Virus record (IMG/VR): IMGVR_UViG_3300033155_001274
Location: 1 to 43,589 of that record
Direction: 5' to 3' (one strand)
DNA: 43,589 bases
Source: a virus
Shown piece by piece: positions 6,744-14,464 of the stretch (the stretch's first letter is position 1; every line of letters begins with the position of its first letter). Position numbers and translations under genes: made by a program. The notes beneath the pieces were generated by a model. It saw only the letters and a list, made by a program, of their open reading frames with translations. It was not told where the DNA came from and did no database searches.

Positions 6744-6896
6744 ATGGACAGACTAAAGAATATATTACGGATCATGAAAATTAAACTATTTGGTCATGCA
6801 AAAGGTGGCTGTTTTAATATAAGCAAGCACGGAGAATATTTTCCTAGAGAGGGTCATGTTGATATATTGTCAGCGACTAGAGGCATGGAGGAATAA
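6744..6896 (+). CDS. Hypothetical 50-residue basic protein
   Basis: ATG lies 10 nt after GGAGG. Sequence MDRLKNILRIMKIKLFGHAKGG followed by a polar half; no domain seen. A GGAGGAAT site near its end serves the next gene. Confidence 0.4.
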   Translation: MDRLKNILRIMKIKLFGHAKGGCFNISKHGEYFPREGHVDILSATRGMEE

Positions 6897-6901
6897 ATAA
6901 T

Positions 6902-7411
6902 ATGAGTGATACAGATAGAACCGAAGAGGATATAAGAGAAGCAATAGCAACGATTCAAAATAAGAAATATTACAAAAAATCAGCAATCCCACCAGAAGAA
7001 ATATATACAAATTACCGTCCTGGAACAGGTGCAGGAAGATGGGAGATTGAAAAAGAGCAGAAAGGGGCTGATATAAAATACATTCGTTCCGATAAGGCTT
7101 ACGAGCTAGAATCATTGGTATCCTCACAACAAGAGAAGCATAAGGAGCTACGATTAAGTAAAAGGGATCACGCGAAAGATATATACAGAAGAGATAGAGC
7201 GCAGGATATGGTTAAAAAGCAGATGTTTAAACTCAAAGATCTGAAAGCTGAACTATCCGAAAAGAACAAACAAATAGAATCGCTAGAGAAACAGTTATTA
7301 GATTCTCGTTGTTGTGGTAATTGCAAAACTTATGAAGTTGGATGGTGTCCAGATCATGAGATAGATATAGATGGTGCGGCCACATGCAATAACTGGAAAC
7401 CAAGGAGCTAA
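6902..7411 (+). CDS. Coiled-coil protein with C-terminal zinc motif (copy A)
   Basis: 169 residues: an N-terminal DRTEEDIR block, a central basic helical region, a predicted coiled coil around residues 110-140 (LKAELSEKNKQIESLEKQLL) and a C-terminal RCCGNCKTYEVGWC...CNNWKP zinc motif. The neighbour at 7414 shares the first block, the SSQQEK segment, the KKNKQIES helix and the CCGNCK motif, so the pair arose by duplication. Probably a dimeric adaptor; function unknown. Confidence 0.55.
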   Translation: MSDTDRTEEDIREAIATIQNKKYYKKSAIPPEEIYTNYRPGTGAGRWEIEKEQKGADIKYIRSDKAYELESLVSSQQEKHKELRLSKRDHAKDIYRRDRAQDMVKKQMFKLKDLKAELSEKNKQIESLEKQLLDSRCCGNCKTYEVGWCPDHEIDIDGAATCNNWKPRS

Positions 7412-7413
7412 TA

Positions 7414-7785
7414 ATGTCAGATAGAACCGAAGAGGATATAAGAGTGAACATTAATAATTATGAATCTATTATAGAAGAGATAGAAAATATAAAGAATGGA
7501 TTTGATTTTTCTGATTGCACAGATGATACATATCATGTGGCGATATGTAAGAGATTCTATGGGTTGGGAATATCCTCACAGCAAGAGAAGATAGAGGAGC
7601 AGTTATGCCAAACACTGCATTATCAGCAAAAATGTCTATCTATGATCAACGAGCTATCCAAAAAGAACAAACAAATAGAATCAATGCGTTGTTGTGGTAA
7701 TTGCAAACACCATTCAGAAAACACTTGCCCAATGAACCCATGTTGTGATGATGGGGTAGAATGTACCTGGATCCAAAGGAGCTAA
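7414..7785 (+). CDS. Coiled-coil protein with C-terminal zinc motif (copy B)
   Basis: 123 residues, starting 3 nt after copy A. It keeps MSDRTEEDIR, SSQQEK, LSKKNKQIES and RCCGNCKHHSENTCPMNPCC of copy A, while the sequence between these blocks is unrelated. The central loss makes it 46 residues shorter. A mosaic duplication is the simplest reading. Confidence 0.55.
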   Translation: MSDRTEEDIRVNINNYESIIEEIENIKNGFDFSDCTDDTYHVAICKRFYGLGISSQQEKIEEQLCQTLHYQQKCLSMINELSKKNKQIESMRCCGNCKHHSENTCPMNPCCDDGVECTWIQRS

Positions 7786-7787
7786 TA

Positions 7788-8075
7788 ATGAACGAGAGAA
7801 CCGTAACTATACCGCTAGATGAATATAACGGATTGATAGAGTATCGTGAAAACTCTTGTGTATGTGTAAAAACAAATGAAAGATTTGGAGACACATACTA
7901 TTACGATTACAAAACAGAGAATGAGGCAATAAAAGAATTAACTGATGATATTAGGAGCGCTGAGAGAAGTGCTACCAGCGCCGAGAGAAGAGAGGCAGAA
8001 GAAGATATAAAAAGACAAAAAGATATAATGAAATCAATGTCTATCTGGCAATTCATTAAGTGGAGGAAGAGATAA
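7788..8075 (+). CDS. Hypothetical coiled-coil protein
   Basis: 95 residues from ATG 7788 behind AAGGAG. The start MNERTVTIPLDEYNGLIEYRE is a common opening of small phage proteins. The second half is a charged helix (DIRSAERSATSAERREAEEDIKRQKDIMKS) ending in a basic WQFIKWRKR tail that may be membrane-proximal. Function unknown. Its stop overlaps the next ATG. Confidence 0.5.
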   Translation: MNERTVTIPLDEYNGLIEYRENSCVCVKTNERFGDTYYYDYKTENEAIKELTDDIRSAERSATSAERREAEEDIKRQKDIMKSMSIWQFIKWRKR

Positions 8076-8176
8076 TGAGAGGCGGTAATCAGTGGATATA
8101 TAAAGTTATAGAAAGAATGGCTTATTGGATTACTTATGCAACTTTTAAGATCCTCCAGTGTTTAGGGATCAGATAG
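8075..8176 (+). CDS. 33-residue amphipathic peptide
   Basis: ATG shares one base with the upstream stop and follows GGAGGAAGAG. The sequence is rich in aromatic residues (WIYKVIERMAYWITYATFKILQCLGI) and could lie on or in a membrane. Only position and ribosome site support it. Confidence 0.35.
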   Translation: MRGGNQWIYKVIERMAYWITYATFKILQCLGIR

Positions 8177-8204
8177 AGACAAAATAAATCAGATAGTGTA
8201 TAAT
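8176..8204 (+). promoter_or_regulatory. Promoter before the packaging genes
   Basis: GAGACA (8176-8181), 17-nt spacer and consensus TATAAT (8199-8204) in the context TAGTGTATAATAAA. The same context recurs at 27124-27152 ahead of the tail tube gene. It would drive the gene at 8226, the XRE gene and the terminase. Confidence 0.6.
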
Positions 8205-8225
8205 AAACAATACAAAGGATAAAAG

Positions 8226-8387
8226 ATGGAATTGATAATTACAAACCCAAATGGTGAGGCAGAGTTGTCATTCAACGATGAGCCTTTAGTTTGTACTATA
8301 GAGATAGATAGCAATGTCCCATTGAAAGACGTTATATGCCAGAAAGGATATAACGTCTATAATATTTACGACAAAAAGGAGGTATAA
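8226..8387 (+). CDS. Hypothetical 53-residue protein
   Basis: First gene after the promoter. The sequence MELIITNPNGEAELSF and IYDKKEV shows alternating strands and no known motif. Overlap with the ribosome site of the XRE gene suggests co-translation. Confidence 0.4.
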   Translation: MELIITNPNGEAELSFNDEPLVCTIEIDSNVPLKDVICQKGYNVYNIYDKKEV

Positions 8388-8389
8388 CA

Positions 8390-8566
8390 ATGACTGGTGA
8401 AGAGTTTAAAGAAATACGTAAAAAACAACATATTAGCCAGTATGTTTTATCAGACTTACTAAGCATAAAACAACCAAATATTTCTATGTGGGAAAAAGGG
8501 AAAAGAGCAATACCAGATAAAATTGCATACTATATGTTACATATGTTTGATAGAGGGGAGGTATAA
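8390..8566 (+). CDS. XRE-family HTH protein
   Basis: 58 residues. FKEIRKKQHISQYVLSDLL, IKQPNISMWEKGKRAIP is a complete XRE helix-turn-helix (SQYVLSDLL as helix 2, QPNISMWEKG as the recognition helix). It has AAAGGAGG upstream and lies directly before the terminase, so it may time late gene expression or autoregulate the promoter at 8176. Confidence 0.75.
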   Translation: MTGEEFKEIRKKQHISQYVLSDLLSIKQPNISMWEKGKRAIPDKIAYYMLHMFDRGEV

Positions 8567-8568
8567 CA

Positions 8569-8943
8569 ATGGCTAAAGAATCGAACAGTTCAGGAAGACC
8601 AGTTGAATACACCGAGGAAGTACTGGAAAAGATAGCAGCAGATATAGACAAGTACACCGATGAAACTGATATCCCGATAGTGGCAGAGTTCGCATATAAC
8701 TACAATATTAGGAAAGCCACACTGTATGAACATAAACGCTTATCGTACTCTATTAAAAGAATGATGGAGAAAAAAGAGTTTCAGTTAGAGAAAAAGGCTA
8801 TGGATGGTGATGTTAATTCGACTTTCGCAATCTTCTCATTAAAGCAGATGGGGTGGAGCGATAAACAGGAATTGCAGCACACAACCATAGATGAGGCTGG
8901 AGAACCAACAGGGTTCATATTAGAGTTTGTCAAAGCAAAATAA
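8569..8943 (+). CDS. terS: Terminase small subunit
   Basis: 124 residues. RPVEYTEEVLEKIAADIDKY, a helical HTH-like segment (PIVAEFAYNYNIRKATLYEHKR) and QLEKKAMDGDVNSTFAIFSLKQMGW are typical of phage small terminase subunits, which recognise the packaging site and form a ring at the motor. It lies immediately before and overlaps the large subunit by 17 nt. Confidence 0.8.
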   Translation: MAKESNSSGRPVEYTEEVLEKIAADIDKYTDETDIPIVAEFAYNYNIRKATLYEHKRLSYSIKRMMEKKEFQLEKKAMDGDVNSTFAIFSLKQMGWSDKQELQHTTIDEAGEPTGFILEFVKAK

Positions 8944-10120
8944 AAAGAAGATACAATTACCAGAAAAGGCTCAATTCCTATTTGAGCCTATAAAGTATAA
9001 AGGGCTTAAAGGTGGACGTGGGTCTGGAAAGTCTCACAGTGTAGCCAGGGCGCTAATAATTAAAGGCCGTAAAGAACGACTAAGAATCTTATGTACTAGA
9101 GAGTTCCAAAACTCTATATCAGACTCAGTTATAACACTCCTTGAAGATGTAATAAATGAATATGAGCTGCAATCCTTCTATACTGTCAAGAATAGAGAGA
9201 TAGTAGGAGAAAATGGCACACGCTTTATATTTGAGGGGCTACACCGGAATGTACAAAAGATCAAATCAATGGAAGGGTTAGATATTTGTTGGTGCGAGGA
9301 AGCGCACAACATGGCTCAAAAGTCTTTTGATACGGTGATCCCAACACTGAGAAACGATAACGCTGAGATTTGGTTTACATGGAATCCAGAGGAAGAAAGA
9401 GCGCCTATAGAAACTTTCTTTGATATGTACCCCAACGATAGCCACCTAGAAACCATGAACTATTATGATAATCCTTTTTTCCCACAAACCTTAATGAAAG
9501 AAGTTAAGGCGCTTAAAGAATATGACTACGAGAAATATCTCCACATATACGAAGGCCATTATTTAACCATATCAGACGCTCAAGTATTTAGAGGAAAGTT
9601 TTCTGTCATGCCTTTTGATACCCCTACGGATGCAGTTTTTTATCACGGTGCAGACTGGGGGTTTTCTCAAGATCCAACAACATTGGTAAGAGCATTTATA
9701 CAAGAAGGATGTTTATATATAGATAAAGAAGTTTATGGTATAGGCATAGAGATAGATGATATCCCGGCGAGGTTTGACGAGATAGAAACAGCTAGAAAGT
9801 GGACTATAATCGCTGACTCAGCTAGGCCAGAGACAATATCATATATCAGACGAAAAGGGTTTAATATGCGATCCTCCCGGAAGGGGGCAGGATCTATCGA
9901 GGCAGGTATCGAGATGATAAGGTCGTTCAAAAAGGTGTACATCCATGAGCGATGTAAAAACACAGCCTATGAGTTTAAAGCATATTCTTACAAGGTTGAC
10001 AATTTGACCGGAAACATTTTACCTGTTATACTTGATAAAGATAACCATATTATAGACGCTCTTAGGTATGCAATTGAAGATATAACAAAAGGGGCAAATA
10101 GTATGGTGAGCTACTATTAA
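8927..10120 (+). CDS. terL: Terminase large subunit (PBSX/Terminase_3 type)
   Basis: 397 residues. Walker A GGRGSGKS at 29-36, Walker B GLDICWCEEAH at 117-127 and a C-terminal RNase H-like nuclease with Asp243 (GADWGFS), Asp297 (IIADSARPE) and Asp377 (HIIDALRYA). It pumps DNA into the prohead and cuts the concatemer. The start is TTG at 8927 inside terS; no ATG precedes the ATPase motif and the ribosome site is weak, so translational coupling is likely. All catalytic residues are present. Confidence 0.95.
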   Translation: MSKQNKKKIQLPEKAQFLFEPIKYKGLKGGRGSGKSHSVARALIIKGRKERLRILCTREFQNSISDSVITLLEDVINEYELQSFYTVKNREIVGENGTRFIFEGLHRNVQKIKSMEGLDICWCEEAHNMAQKSFDTVIPTLRNDNAEIWFTWNPEEERAPIETFFDMYPNDSHLETMNYYDNPFFPQTLMKEVKALKEYDYEKYLHIYEGHYLTISDAQVFRGKFSVMPFDTPTDAVFYHGADWGFSQDPTTLVRAFIQEGCLYIDKEVYGIGIEIDDIPARFDEIETARKWTIIADSARPETISYIRRKGFNMRSSRKGAGSIEAGIEMIRSFKKVYIHERCKNTAYEFKAYSYKVDNLTGNILPVILDKDNHIIDALRYAIEDITKGANSMVSYY

Positions 10121-10129
10121 GGGGTTAAC

Positions 10130-11500
10130 ATGGCTGTTACAGCAGATGATATAAATGAAAGTTTAGATTTATTAAAAGAAAGATCTTCCTGGACACTAAC
10201 AAACGAAGCATATGTCCAAGGGAAGAATCCCCCTATTCTAGATAAAGAGCAAGCCAAGAAGCCAGACAACAGAATCCCGGTAGGGCTGGCAAAGATGGCG
10301 GTCGATGATATGTCAGGATACGCAGGTAGAGCCGGAGACAAAAAGGTCGAATACGATCTAGTGGATACTGAAACGAAAGACGATAACGACCCCTTCGTAA
10401 AATACGCACGAGAAATGGACTCTTTCAATGAGAGTGATATAGAGAATTCGGAGCTATACGAGGAATCGCTCACACAGGGTGAATCATACGAGATCTTCTG
10501 GGTGTCTGATGATTTAAGCTTAAGCAATGGCCTATTGACCACTGAATATAAGATAGTACCTAACATTGAAGTGTTTCTTAAATATGACAACAGCATTAAA
10601 AAGAAACTACTATATGCTATACATTTTAGATCAGGCGAAACAGCAAAAGAAGATGAGATTACAGAAGCTACCGTATATTACCCTGAATATCATGAGAAAT
10701 GGTCGAGGGCAGACGGTGGGTCAATGTGGACTGAGGAAGCTTTAGAGAAACCGGACTATCCATTTACAACCGTACCAGTGAATGTATTCAAAGCAAATAG
10801 ACGAAGCTTACCCTTATTTGAAGCAGAGAAACCGCTGATTGATGCCCATGATGAAATAATAAGTAAAACGTTAAACGAGGTAGATCGTTTTAATGACCTT
10901 ATCCTCCTGTTAGGGCAAAGAATAGATCAGAAGTTCGCCGAAGAGATCAAGTCCGGCCTGGTAAGTATAATGGATAAACTAGCCGAGAACAACGAAGGTG
11001 GGGTAATGCCTGCATATTTGGAGAAAGATTTATCTGGTTCTAATGATTTCTATAACAAGTATACTGACAGGATTGAACGACTTTTCCATAAGTCGGTCAA
11101 GATCCCAGATATGACAGATGAGGCTTTCGCCGGGCAACAGTCAGGTATAGCAATAGCTTTCAAGCTAATCGGTATGGAGTTTAAGGCCGCACAGATTGAC
11201 ACGTACTTTGATAAAGGGCTAAAGGCTCGTATGGGATTCTATGCTGATGTGTATAACGCTTCTACTGCCAGTGTAGATATAGGTGATTATAAAGCAATTG
11301 TAGACTCTAAACGTAACATACCTGTTGACCTCAAGACGCAGGTAGAAGTTGCCCAGATGTTAACTGGGTTAGTGTCAAAAGAAACATTACTTAAATTCTT
11401 ACCTGAAAAGATAGTTTCAGATGAAGAGAAAGAACTAGAGAAGCTAGACGGGGAAACAGAGCCAGAACCGTTCTCAAGTGGTGATGATGGCGACATTTAA
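10130..11500 (+). CDS. Portal protein, SPP1 gp6-like
   Basis: 456 residues from ATG behind AAGGGG. RIPVGLAKMAVDDMSGYAGR near residue 50, YEESLTQGESYEIFW, FNDLILLLGQ and MTDEAFAGQQSGIAIAFKL follow the order of the Phage_prot_Gp6 (SPP1-like) portal family, and the length fits. Twelve copies form the vertex through which DNA enters. The acidic tail (KELEKLDGETEPEP) is also usual. The next gene overlaps its last codons. Confidence 0.9.
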   Translation: MAVTADDINESLDLLKERSSWTLTNEAYVQGKNPPILDKEQAKKPDNRIPVGLAKMAVDDMSGYAGRAGDKKVEYDLVDTETKDDNDPFVKYAREMDSFNESDIENSELYEESLTQGESYEIFWVSDDLSLSNGLLTTEYKIVPNIEVFLKYDNSIKKKLLYAIHFRSGETAKEDEITEATVYYPEYHEKWSRADGGSMWTEEALEKPDYPFTTVPVNVFKANRRSLPLFEAEKPLIDAHDEIISKTLNEVDRFNDLILLLGQRIDQKFAEEIKSGLVSIMDKLAENNEGGVMPAYLEKDLSGSNDFYNKYTDRIERLFHKSVKIPDMTDEAFAGQQSGIAIAFKLIGMEFKAAQIDTYFDKGLKARMGFYADVYNASTASVDIGDYKAIVDSKRNIPVDLKTQVEVAQMLTGLVSKETLLKFLPEKIVSDEEKELEKLDGETEPEPFSSGDDGDI

Positions 11501-12560
11501 GGACGCTCAAGCCAACGCTGCCAAGCAGACAGAGAAGGAAATGGCTAAACAGTGGGAAGAAATACTCAAAGAATATGATAGAGTAAACAAAGCTATAAAT
11601 ATAGATTTGGCTTTATTCTATGGCAATATTCCAGAGTTCACAGACAAAGAAAAAAAAGCAGGGAAACAATATACATGGGCATTACAGAGGGATAGACTAA
11701 AAAAGCTAGAAGCCAAGGTTAAACAAGACTATAACAAAACATATGTTGCAATTGGTGCTTTACTGCTTCTTAACTCTCAAATAGCCATAACCAACAACTA
11801 TTACCGTGAGCAGTACATTGTTCAACTGGTAGCCCCTGAATTGAAGTTCAGGGCGATAAATAAAGACATCGTAAAAGCTTCTACCACCGGGTTGCCGAAA
11901 TATTGGTTAGAGATCCGCAAAGCAGCAGTCGAGAAGATATGGGGGTCTGCTTCTAATTACTACCCACAAGCCGGGAGCCTCACCGATCTATTAATCAGGA
12001 ACAAAACGGCAGAGCTACAAAAGATTAACAGCGCCATAGAAGTAGGGCTTAGGACAGGGACAGGGTTAAGAGAAACAGGACGTAAAATCCAAGCCATAAT
12101 AGGCGATGAAGCAGTCAAAGCAGGGCTACAGACATATAGCGGAGCAAGAGCCGGAGCGGCAAAGATAGCCAGGACGGAAGGACTAAGGAACATTACCAGC
12201 GGATTTATGGCAGAGATCCAACAGGCATCGGCGCAAGGGTTAGACGTTCAAAAGATGTGGTTAGCTACTCTTGACGATAGGACACGACATTCTCACGCAA
12301 ATACAGACGGTCAAATCAGAAACAAAGACCAGAATTTTAATGTTAATGGGTCAGAAGGCCAAGCACCGAGGCTCACTGGAGTAGCCAAAGAGGATATAAA
12401 CTGCCGTTGTGATGCGATTATATTAGTAGATGGAGTAGAGCCAACACAGAGGACAGCAAAGAACGCAGACGGCAAAAGCGAGATTATAAACTTCACCAAA
12501 ATGCCTGACTGGATGAAAGAAAACGGACTTAAATATAATAAGTCCGGTATGATAGTATAG
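11487..12560 (+). CDS. Minor head protein, SPP1 gp7 / Mu F family
   Basis: About 357 residues; I chose ATG 11487 among several adjacent starts because AAGTGG lies 5 nt upstream. The N-terminal half is helical. The C-terminal part has the family signature RTEGLRNITSG, LDDRTRHSHANTDGQ, a P-rich segment and INCRCDAI. Members sit inside the head near the portal and help DNA delivery. This is the last gene before the inverted radical SAM/tRNA cassette. Confidence 0.85.
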   Translation: MATFKDAQANAAKQTEKEMAKQWEEILKEYDRVNKAINIDLALFYGNIPEFTDKEKKAGKQYTWALQRDRLKKLEAKVKQDYNKTYVAIGALLLLNSQIAITNNYYREQYIVQLVAPELKFRAINKDIVKASTTGLPKYWLEIRKAAVEKIWGSASNYYPQAGSLTDLLIRNKTAELQKINSAIEVGLRTGTGLRETGRKIQAIIGDEAVKAGLQTYSGARAGAAKIARTEGLRNITSGFMAEIQQASAQGLDVQKMWLATLDDRTRHSHANTDGQIRNKDQNFNVNGSEGQAPRLTGVAKEDINCRCDAIILVDGVEPTQRTAKNADGKSEIINFTKMPDWMKENGLKYNKSGMIV

Positions 12561-12585
12561 AGGCTTTTGCTAATCGGTGATTAAT

Positions 12586-13479
12586 TCAACAGCGACTAGA
12601 CGATGATCCTCCGCAACTACTCGATGAAACAGAGCGGTCAACATACACTACACGCTCACTAATTTTTGGTTGGCTGTTAATGCTCACAACATTTTGGTTG
12701 TCCCAATCTGTGTAAACTATTGCATCCTCCTTAAATACTAACTCAAAGATAGATTTTTTGATAATGTCCGATGGTTCCAGGGTTGAGCTTTTCCAAAATA
12801 CATCGACACCTTTTATCCGTTGTTTTATAGTCCTACATACAGGGCAAGAACCTTTCCATAATACTTTATACGAATTATATTCACATTCAACAGGGGTTGG
12901 CTGTATGTCTCCATTTTCTTTTCTGAATCTAATAGCAAATAGACCCATGCTTCTACCCCATGATATATAATCATCGATAAATAATTTAGATGTAGCATCG
13001 TTTATTACGCAATTAGCAGATACATCAACCCCGCGCTCTCCATATTTATCTATTATGTTTAATAATTCTTCATCATTCATATAGTATGAACCACCGAAAA
13101 TAGTATTGTTTTCTTTTTCATCATGGTTATGCCTACTAATATTTATATGATCAACTGCCAACGATACCAGATCAATCTTATTGATAAGATTTGTTCCATT
13201 GGTAGTAAGTAGGATATTAGTATACTTTCTTTTATATGCAACTAGAAGAGCAAGGACAGCGTCAATAAATGGGGAAAGTAACGGCTCTCCCCCTGTTATG
13301 CTTATCTGGTAAAAGTTGTCATCTAAATTATCTAAGACCTTTCTAAGATTATTGATGTAATCGCCTATATTTGCAGGTTTTATAGTTTTGTTTTCATTAT
13401 TAAAACAAAAACTACATTCTGCATTGCATCCACCTGGTAAAACTATAGAAAAATTAGGGTCATCATTATATGTTTTCAT
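12586..13479 (-). CDS. Radical SAM enzyme with Ser/Cys-rich C-terminal tail
   Basis: 297 residues from ATG 13479, which lies 6-7 nt after AAGGAG; an upstream frame lacks a site. C18-x3-C22-x2-C25 ligates the 4Fe-4S cluster, and ITGGEPLLSP at 61-70 is the SAM-binding GGE motif. The barrel continues through LTTNGTNL and NISRHNHDE. A CPVC pair is at 212-215. The chain ends DRSVSSSSCGGSSSSRC, with cysteines 289 and 297, an unusual disordered tail. No complete SPASM domain is present. The substrate is unknown: tRNA, a nucleotide or a peptide are all possible. It lies in reverse orientation between gp7-like and scaffold genes, downstream of tRNA-type genes, so it is an accessory gene. Confidence 0.85.
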   Translation of the reverse strand: MKTYNDDPNFSIVLPGGCNAECSFCFNNENKTIKPANIGDYINNLRKVLDNLDDNFYQISITGGEPLLSPFIDAVLALLVAYKRKYTNILLTTNGTNLINKIDLVSLAVDHINISRHNHDEKENNTIFGGSYYMNDEELLNIIDKYGERGVDVSANCVINDATSKLFIDDYISWGRSMGLFAIRFRKENGDIQPTPVECEYNSYKVLWKGSCPVCRTIKQRIKGVDVFWKSSTLEPSDIIKKSIFELVFKEDAIVYTDWDNQNVVSINSQPKISERVVYVDRSVSSSSCGGSSSSRC

Positions 13480-13494
13480 TCTATATCTCCTTAA

Positions 13495-13513
13495 GCCCCT
13501 GTATCGTAGGGGC
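13495..13513 (-). promoter_or_regulatory. Hairpin abutting the radical SAM ribosome site
   Basis: GCCCCT and AGGGGC pair around a 7-nt loop, ending two bases before the AAGGAG on the minus strand. It could protect the 3' end of a tRNA transcript, mark RNA processing between tRNA and mRNA, or influence translation start. No T-run follows. Confidence 0.45.
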
Positions 13514-13577
13514 AACACGTGATTCATTTAGAGTATTTCTCCTTTTGAAAGATCCTAGCCTATACGGGCAAAGGGAT

Positions 13578-13661
13578 GCACAGTGTCCGACTTGAACGGA
13601 CAATGAGCGTAATCGCTCCGGCTAAAGTCAGCCAAATGTATACCAGTTCCACCAACTGTGC
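13578..13661 (-). tRNA. Class II tRNA-Leu-like gene with abnormal anticodon loop
   Basis: On the minus strand the acceptor GCACAGT/ACTGTGC is perfect, the D-arm has the Leu pattern GTGGAACTGGTA, the variable arm GAGCG-ATTA-CGCTC is long, the T-arm is GTCCG-TTCAAGT-CGGAC, and the next base is A73. The 84-nt length suits tRNA-Leu. The anticodon stem TGGCT/AGCCG, however, encloses only six bases (GACTTT), or eight if the last pair opens, with no U33 and no leucine anticodon. CCA is not encoded. It is either a decayed tRNA or one with a deliberately altered loop. Confidence 0.6.
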
Positions 13662-13847
13662 GTGTGAGCATTTCTTTTACAGTTGAAACACACAAACAAT
13701 CTCCTGACCATATGCGTTATACTATTACGGACAATGTCAAATCTCGTCCCAGATAAGATACCGATGCATAATACGGTACGACCATCACTCCACATTCTAG
13801 GCCATAAATCTTGGATGCGTATATGTTTCCATATAAGTGGCGCTCTC
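13662..13847. other. Gap between tRNA-type genes, no confident gene
   Basis: About 185 nt. On the minus strand it has short self-complementary pieces (TACCG...CGGTA around a 10-nt loop, and GGAC...GTCC) but no complete cloverleaf. Apparent plus-strand frames here are antisense to tRNA-like DNA. It may contain processing spacers or remnants of further tRNAs. Confidence 0.3.
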
Positions 13848-13920
13848 TACCGCTTGGAAGATTTGAACTTCCTACTTCAGAATCAAAATCTGAAATGTTG
13901 CCAATTACACCAAAGCGGTA
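13848..13920 (-). tRNA. tRNA-Gln(TTG)
   Basis: Minus strand: acceptor TACCGCT/AGCGGTA, D-arm GGTGTAATTGGCAACA, anticodon stem TCAGA/TCTGA with loop TTTTGAT giving anticodon TTG (reads CAA), T-arm GGAAG-TTCAAAT-CTTCC, and G73 as expected for glutamine. CCA is not encoded. All parts are canonical, in contrast to its two neighbours. It would supply extra Gln decoding in an AT-rich genome. Confidence 0.9.
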
Positions 13921-14204
13921 TATGTTGCTCCCTGATTCGCCGGAAGCCCGCTATCTAGTTTTAGCTCATAGAAGAGTGACAACTTCCTTTGCCTGCCGTG
14001 CTTCCTTGCCGCATGGGAGTTTCGCACGATACTCACTCCGTATTGTTCTAAAACGGTCTTGGAATACCACAGCCAACCTTTGACAGTTGGGTGGTGGTGT
14101 TAATATATGCCAAATCAAAATCAAGCTGTGACCAATAATAAAGTCCCTAACACCAAAAACAAAACACAGTACAATACAAAGAACATTCTCTACTCCTTAT
14201 CTAA
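13921..14204. other. 284-nt region without a recognised gene, self-complementary segments
   Basis: Minus-strand segments can pair: GGAAG...CTTCC around 13941-13987 enclosing smaller hairpins, CCAAC...GTTGG around an 8-nt loop near 14073-14090, and CCGT...ACGG near 14038-14056. None forms a full tRNA. The plus-strand frames give tRNA-antisense-like peptides (for example GRFELPTS) and are not accepted. It could hold degenerate tRNAs or another structured RNA. Confidence 0.3.
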
Positions 14205-14211
14205 CTAGATA
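14199..14211. repeat. 13-bp direct repeat, copy 1 (ATCTAACTAGATA)
   Basis: The same 13 bases occur at 14600-14612. The core ATCT-AACT-AGAT is an inverted repeat. The two copies bracket the 78-aa gene and the insert-bearing tRNA-like gene. Confidence 0.55.
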
Positions 14212-14441
14212 TGTTTTTTAATTTCATCACGCTCTTTTTGAGTTACAGGCATAGCAACAATGCCTAGGCTATTTCTTAGCCTATTAATTTCAGCGTGGAG
14301 GTTTACTATCCTACGTTCTTGAGAAATAATATACTCATCACTTGAGCAAATCTTCATAGTTAAAGCCCCAAGTGCTTCATGTTCTACTACGACAAATCCT
14401 TTACCAAGAAGCAATCTTTTAATAAATTTTATTGATCTCAC
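14205..14441 (-). CDS. Hypothetical 78-residue protein in the tRNA cassette
   Basis: GTG at 14441 lies 7 nt behind AAAGGAG. The basic N-terminus MRSIKFIKRLLLGKG is followed by a beta-like segment and a charged helix (QERRIVNLHAEINRLRNSLG) that could form a coiled coil. No family is recognised. It lies between a tRNA-like gene and the structured region and is probably transcribed with them from the promoter at 14638. Confidence 0.5.
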   Translation of the reverse strand: MRSIKFIKRLLLGKGFVVVEHEALGALTMKICSSDEYIISQERRIVNLHAEINRLRNSLGIVAMPVTQKERDEIKKHI

Positions 14442-14464
14442 TCTTTCACTCCTTTAAAGACAGT

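Noticed and set aside
10117-10596. 159-residue minus-strand frame in the portal gene
   Set aside because: Antisense shadow with serine-rich composition and no start signal.
13683-14083. Plus-strand frames of 90-91 residues across the tRNA region
   Set aside because: They are antisense to tRNA-like DNA (the GRFELPTS peptide is a typical sign), have no ribosome site, and oppose the strand of the real genes there.
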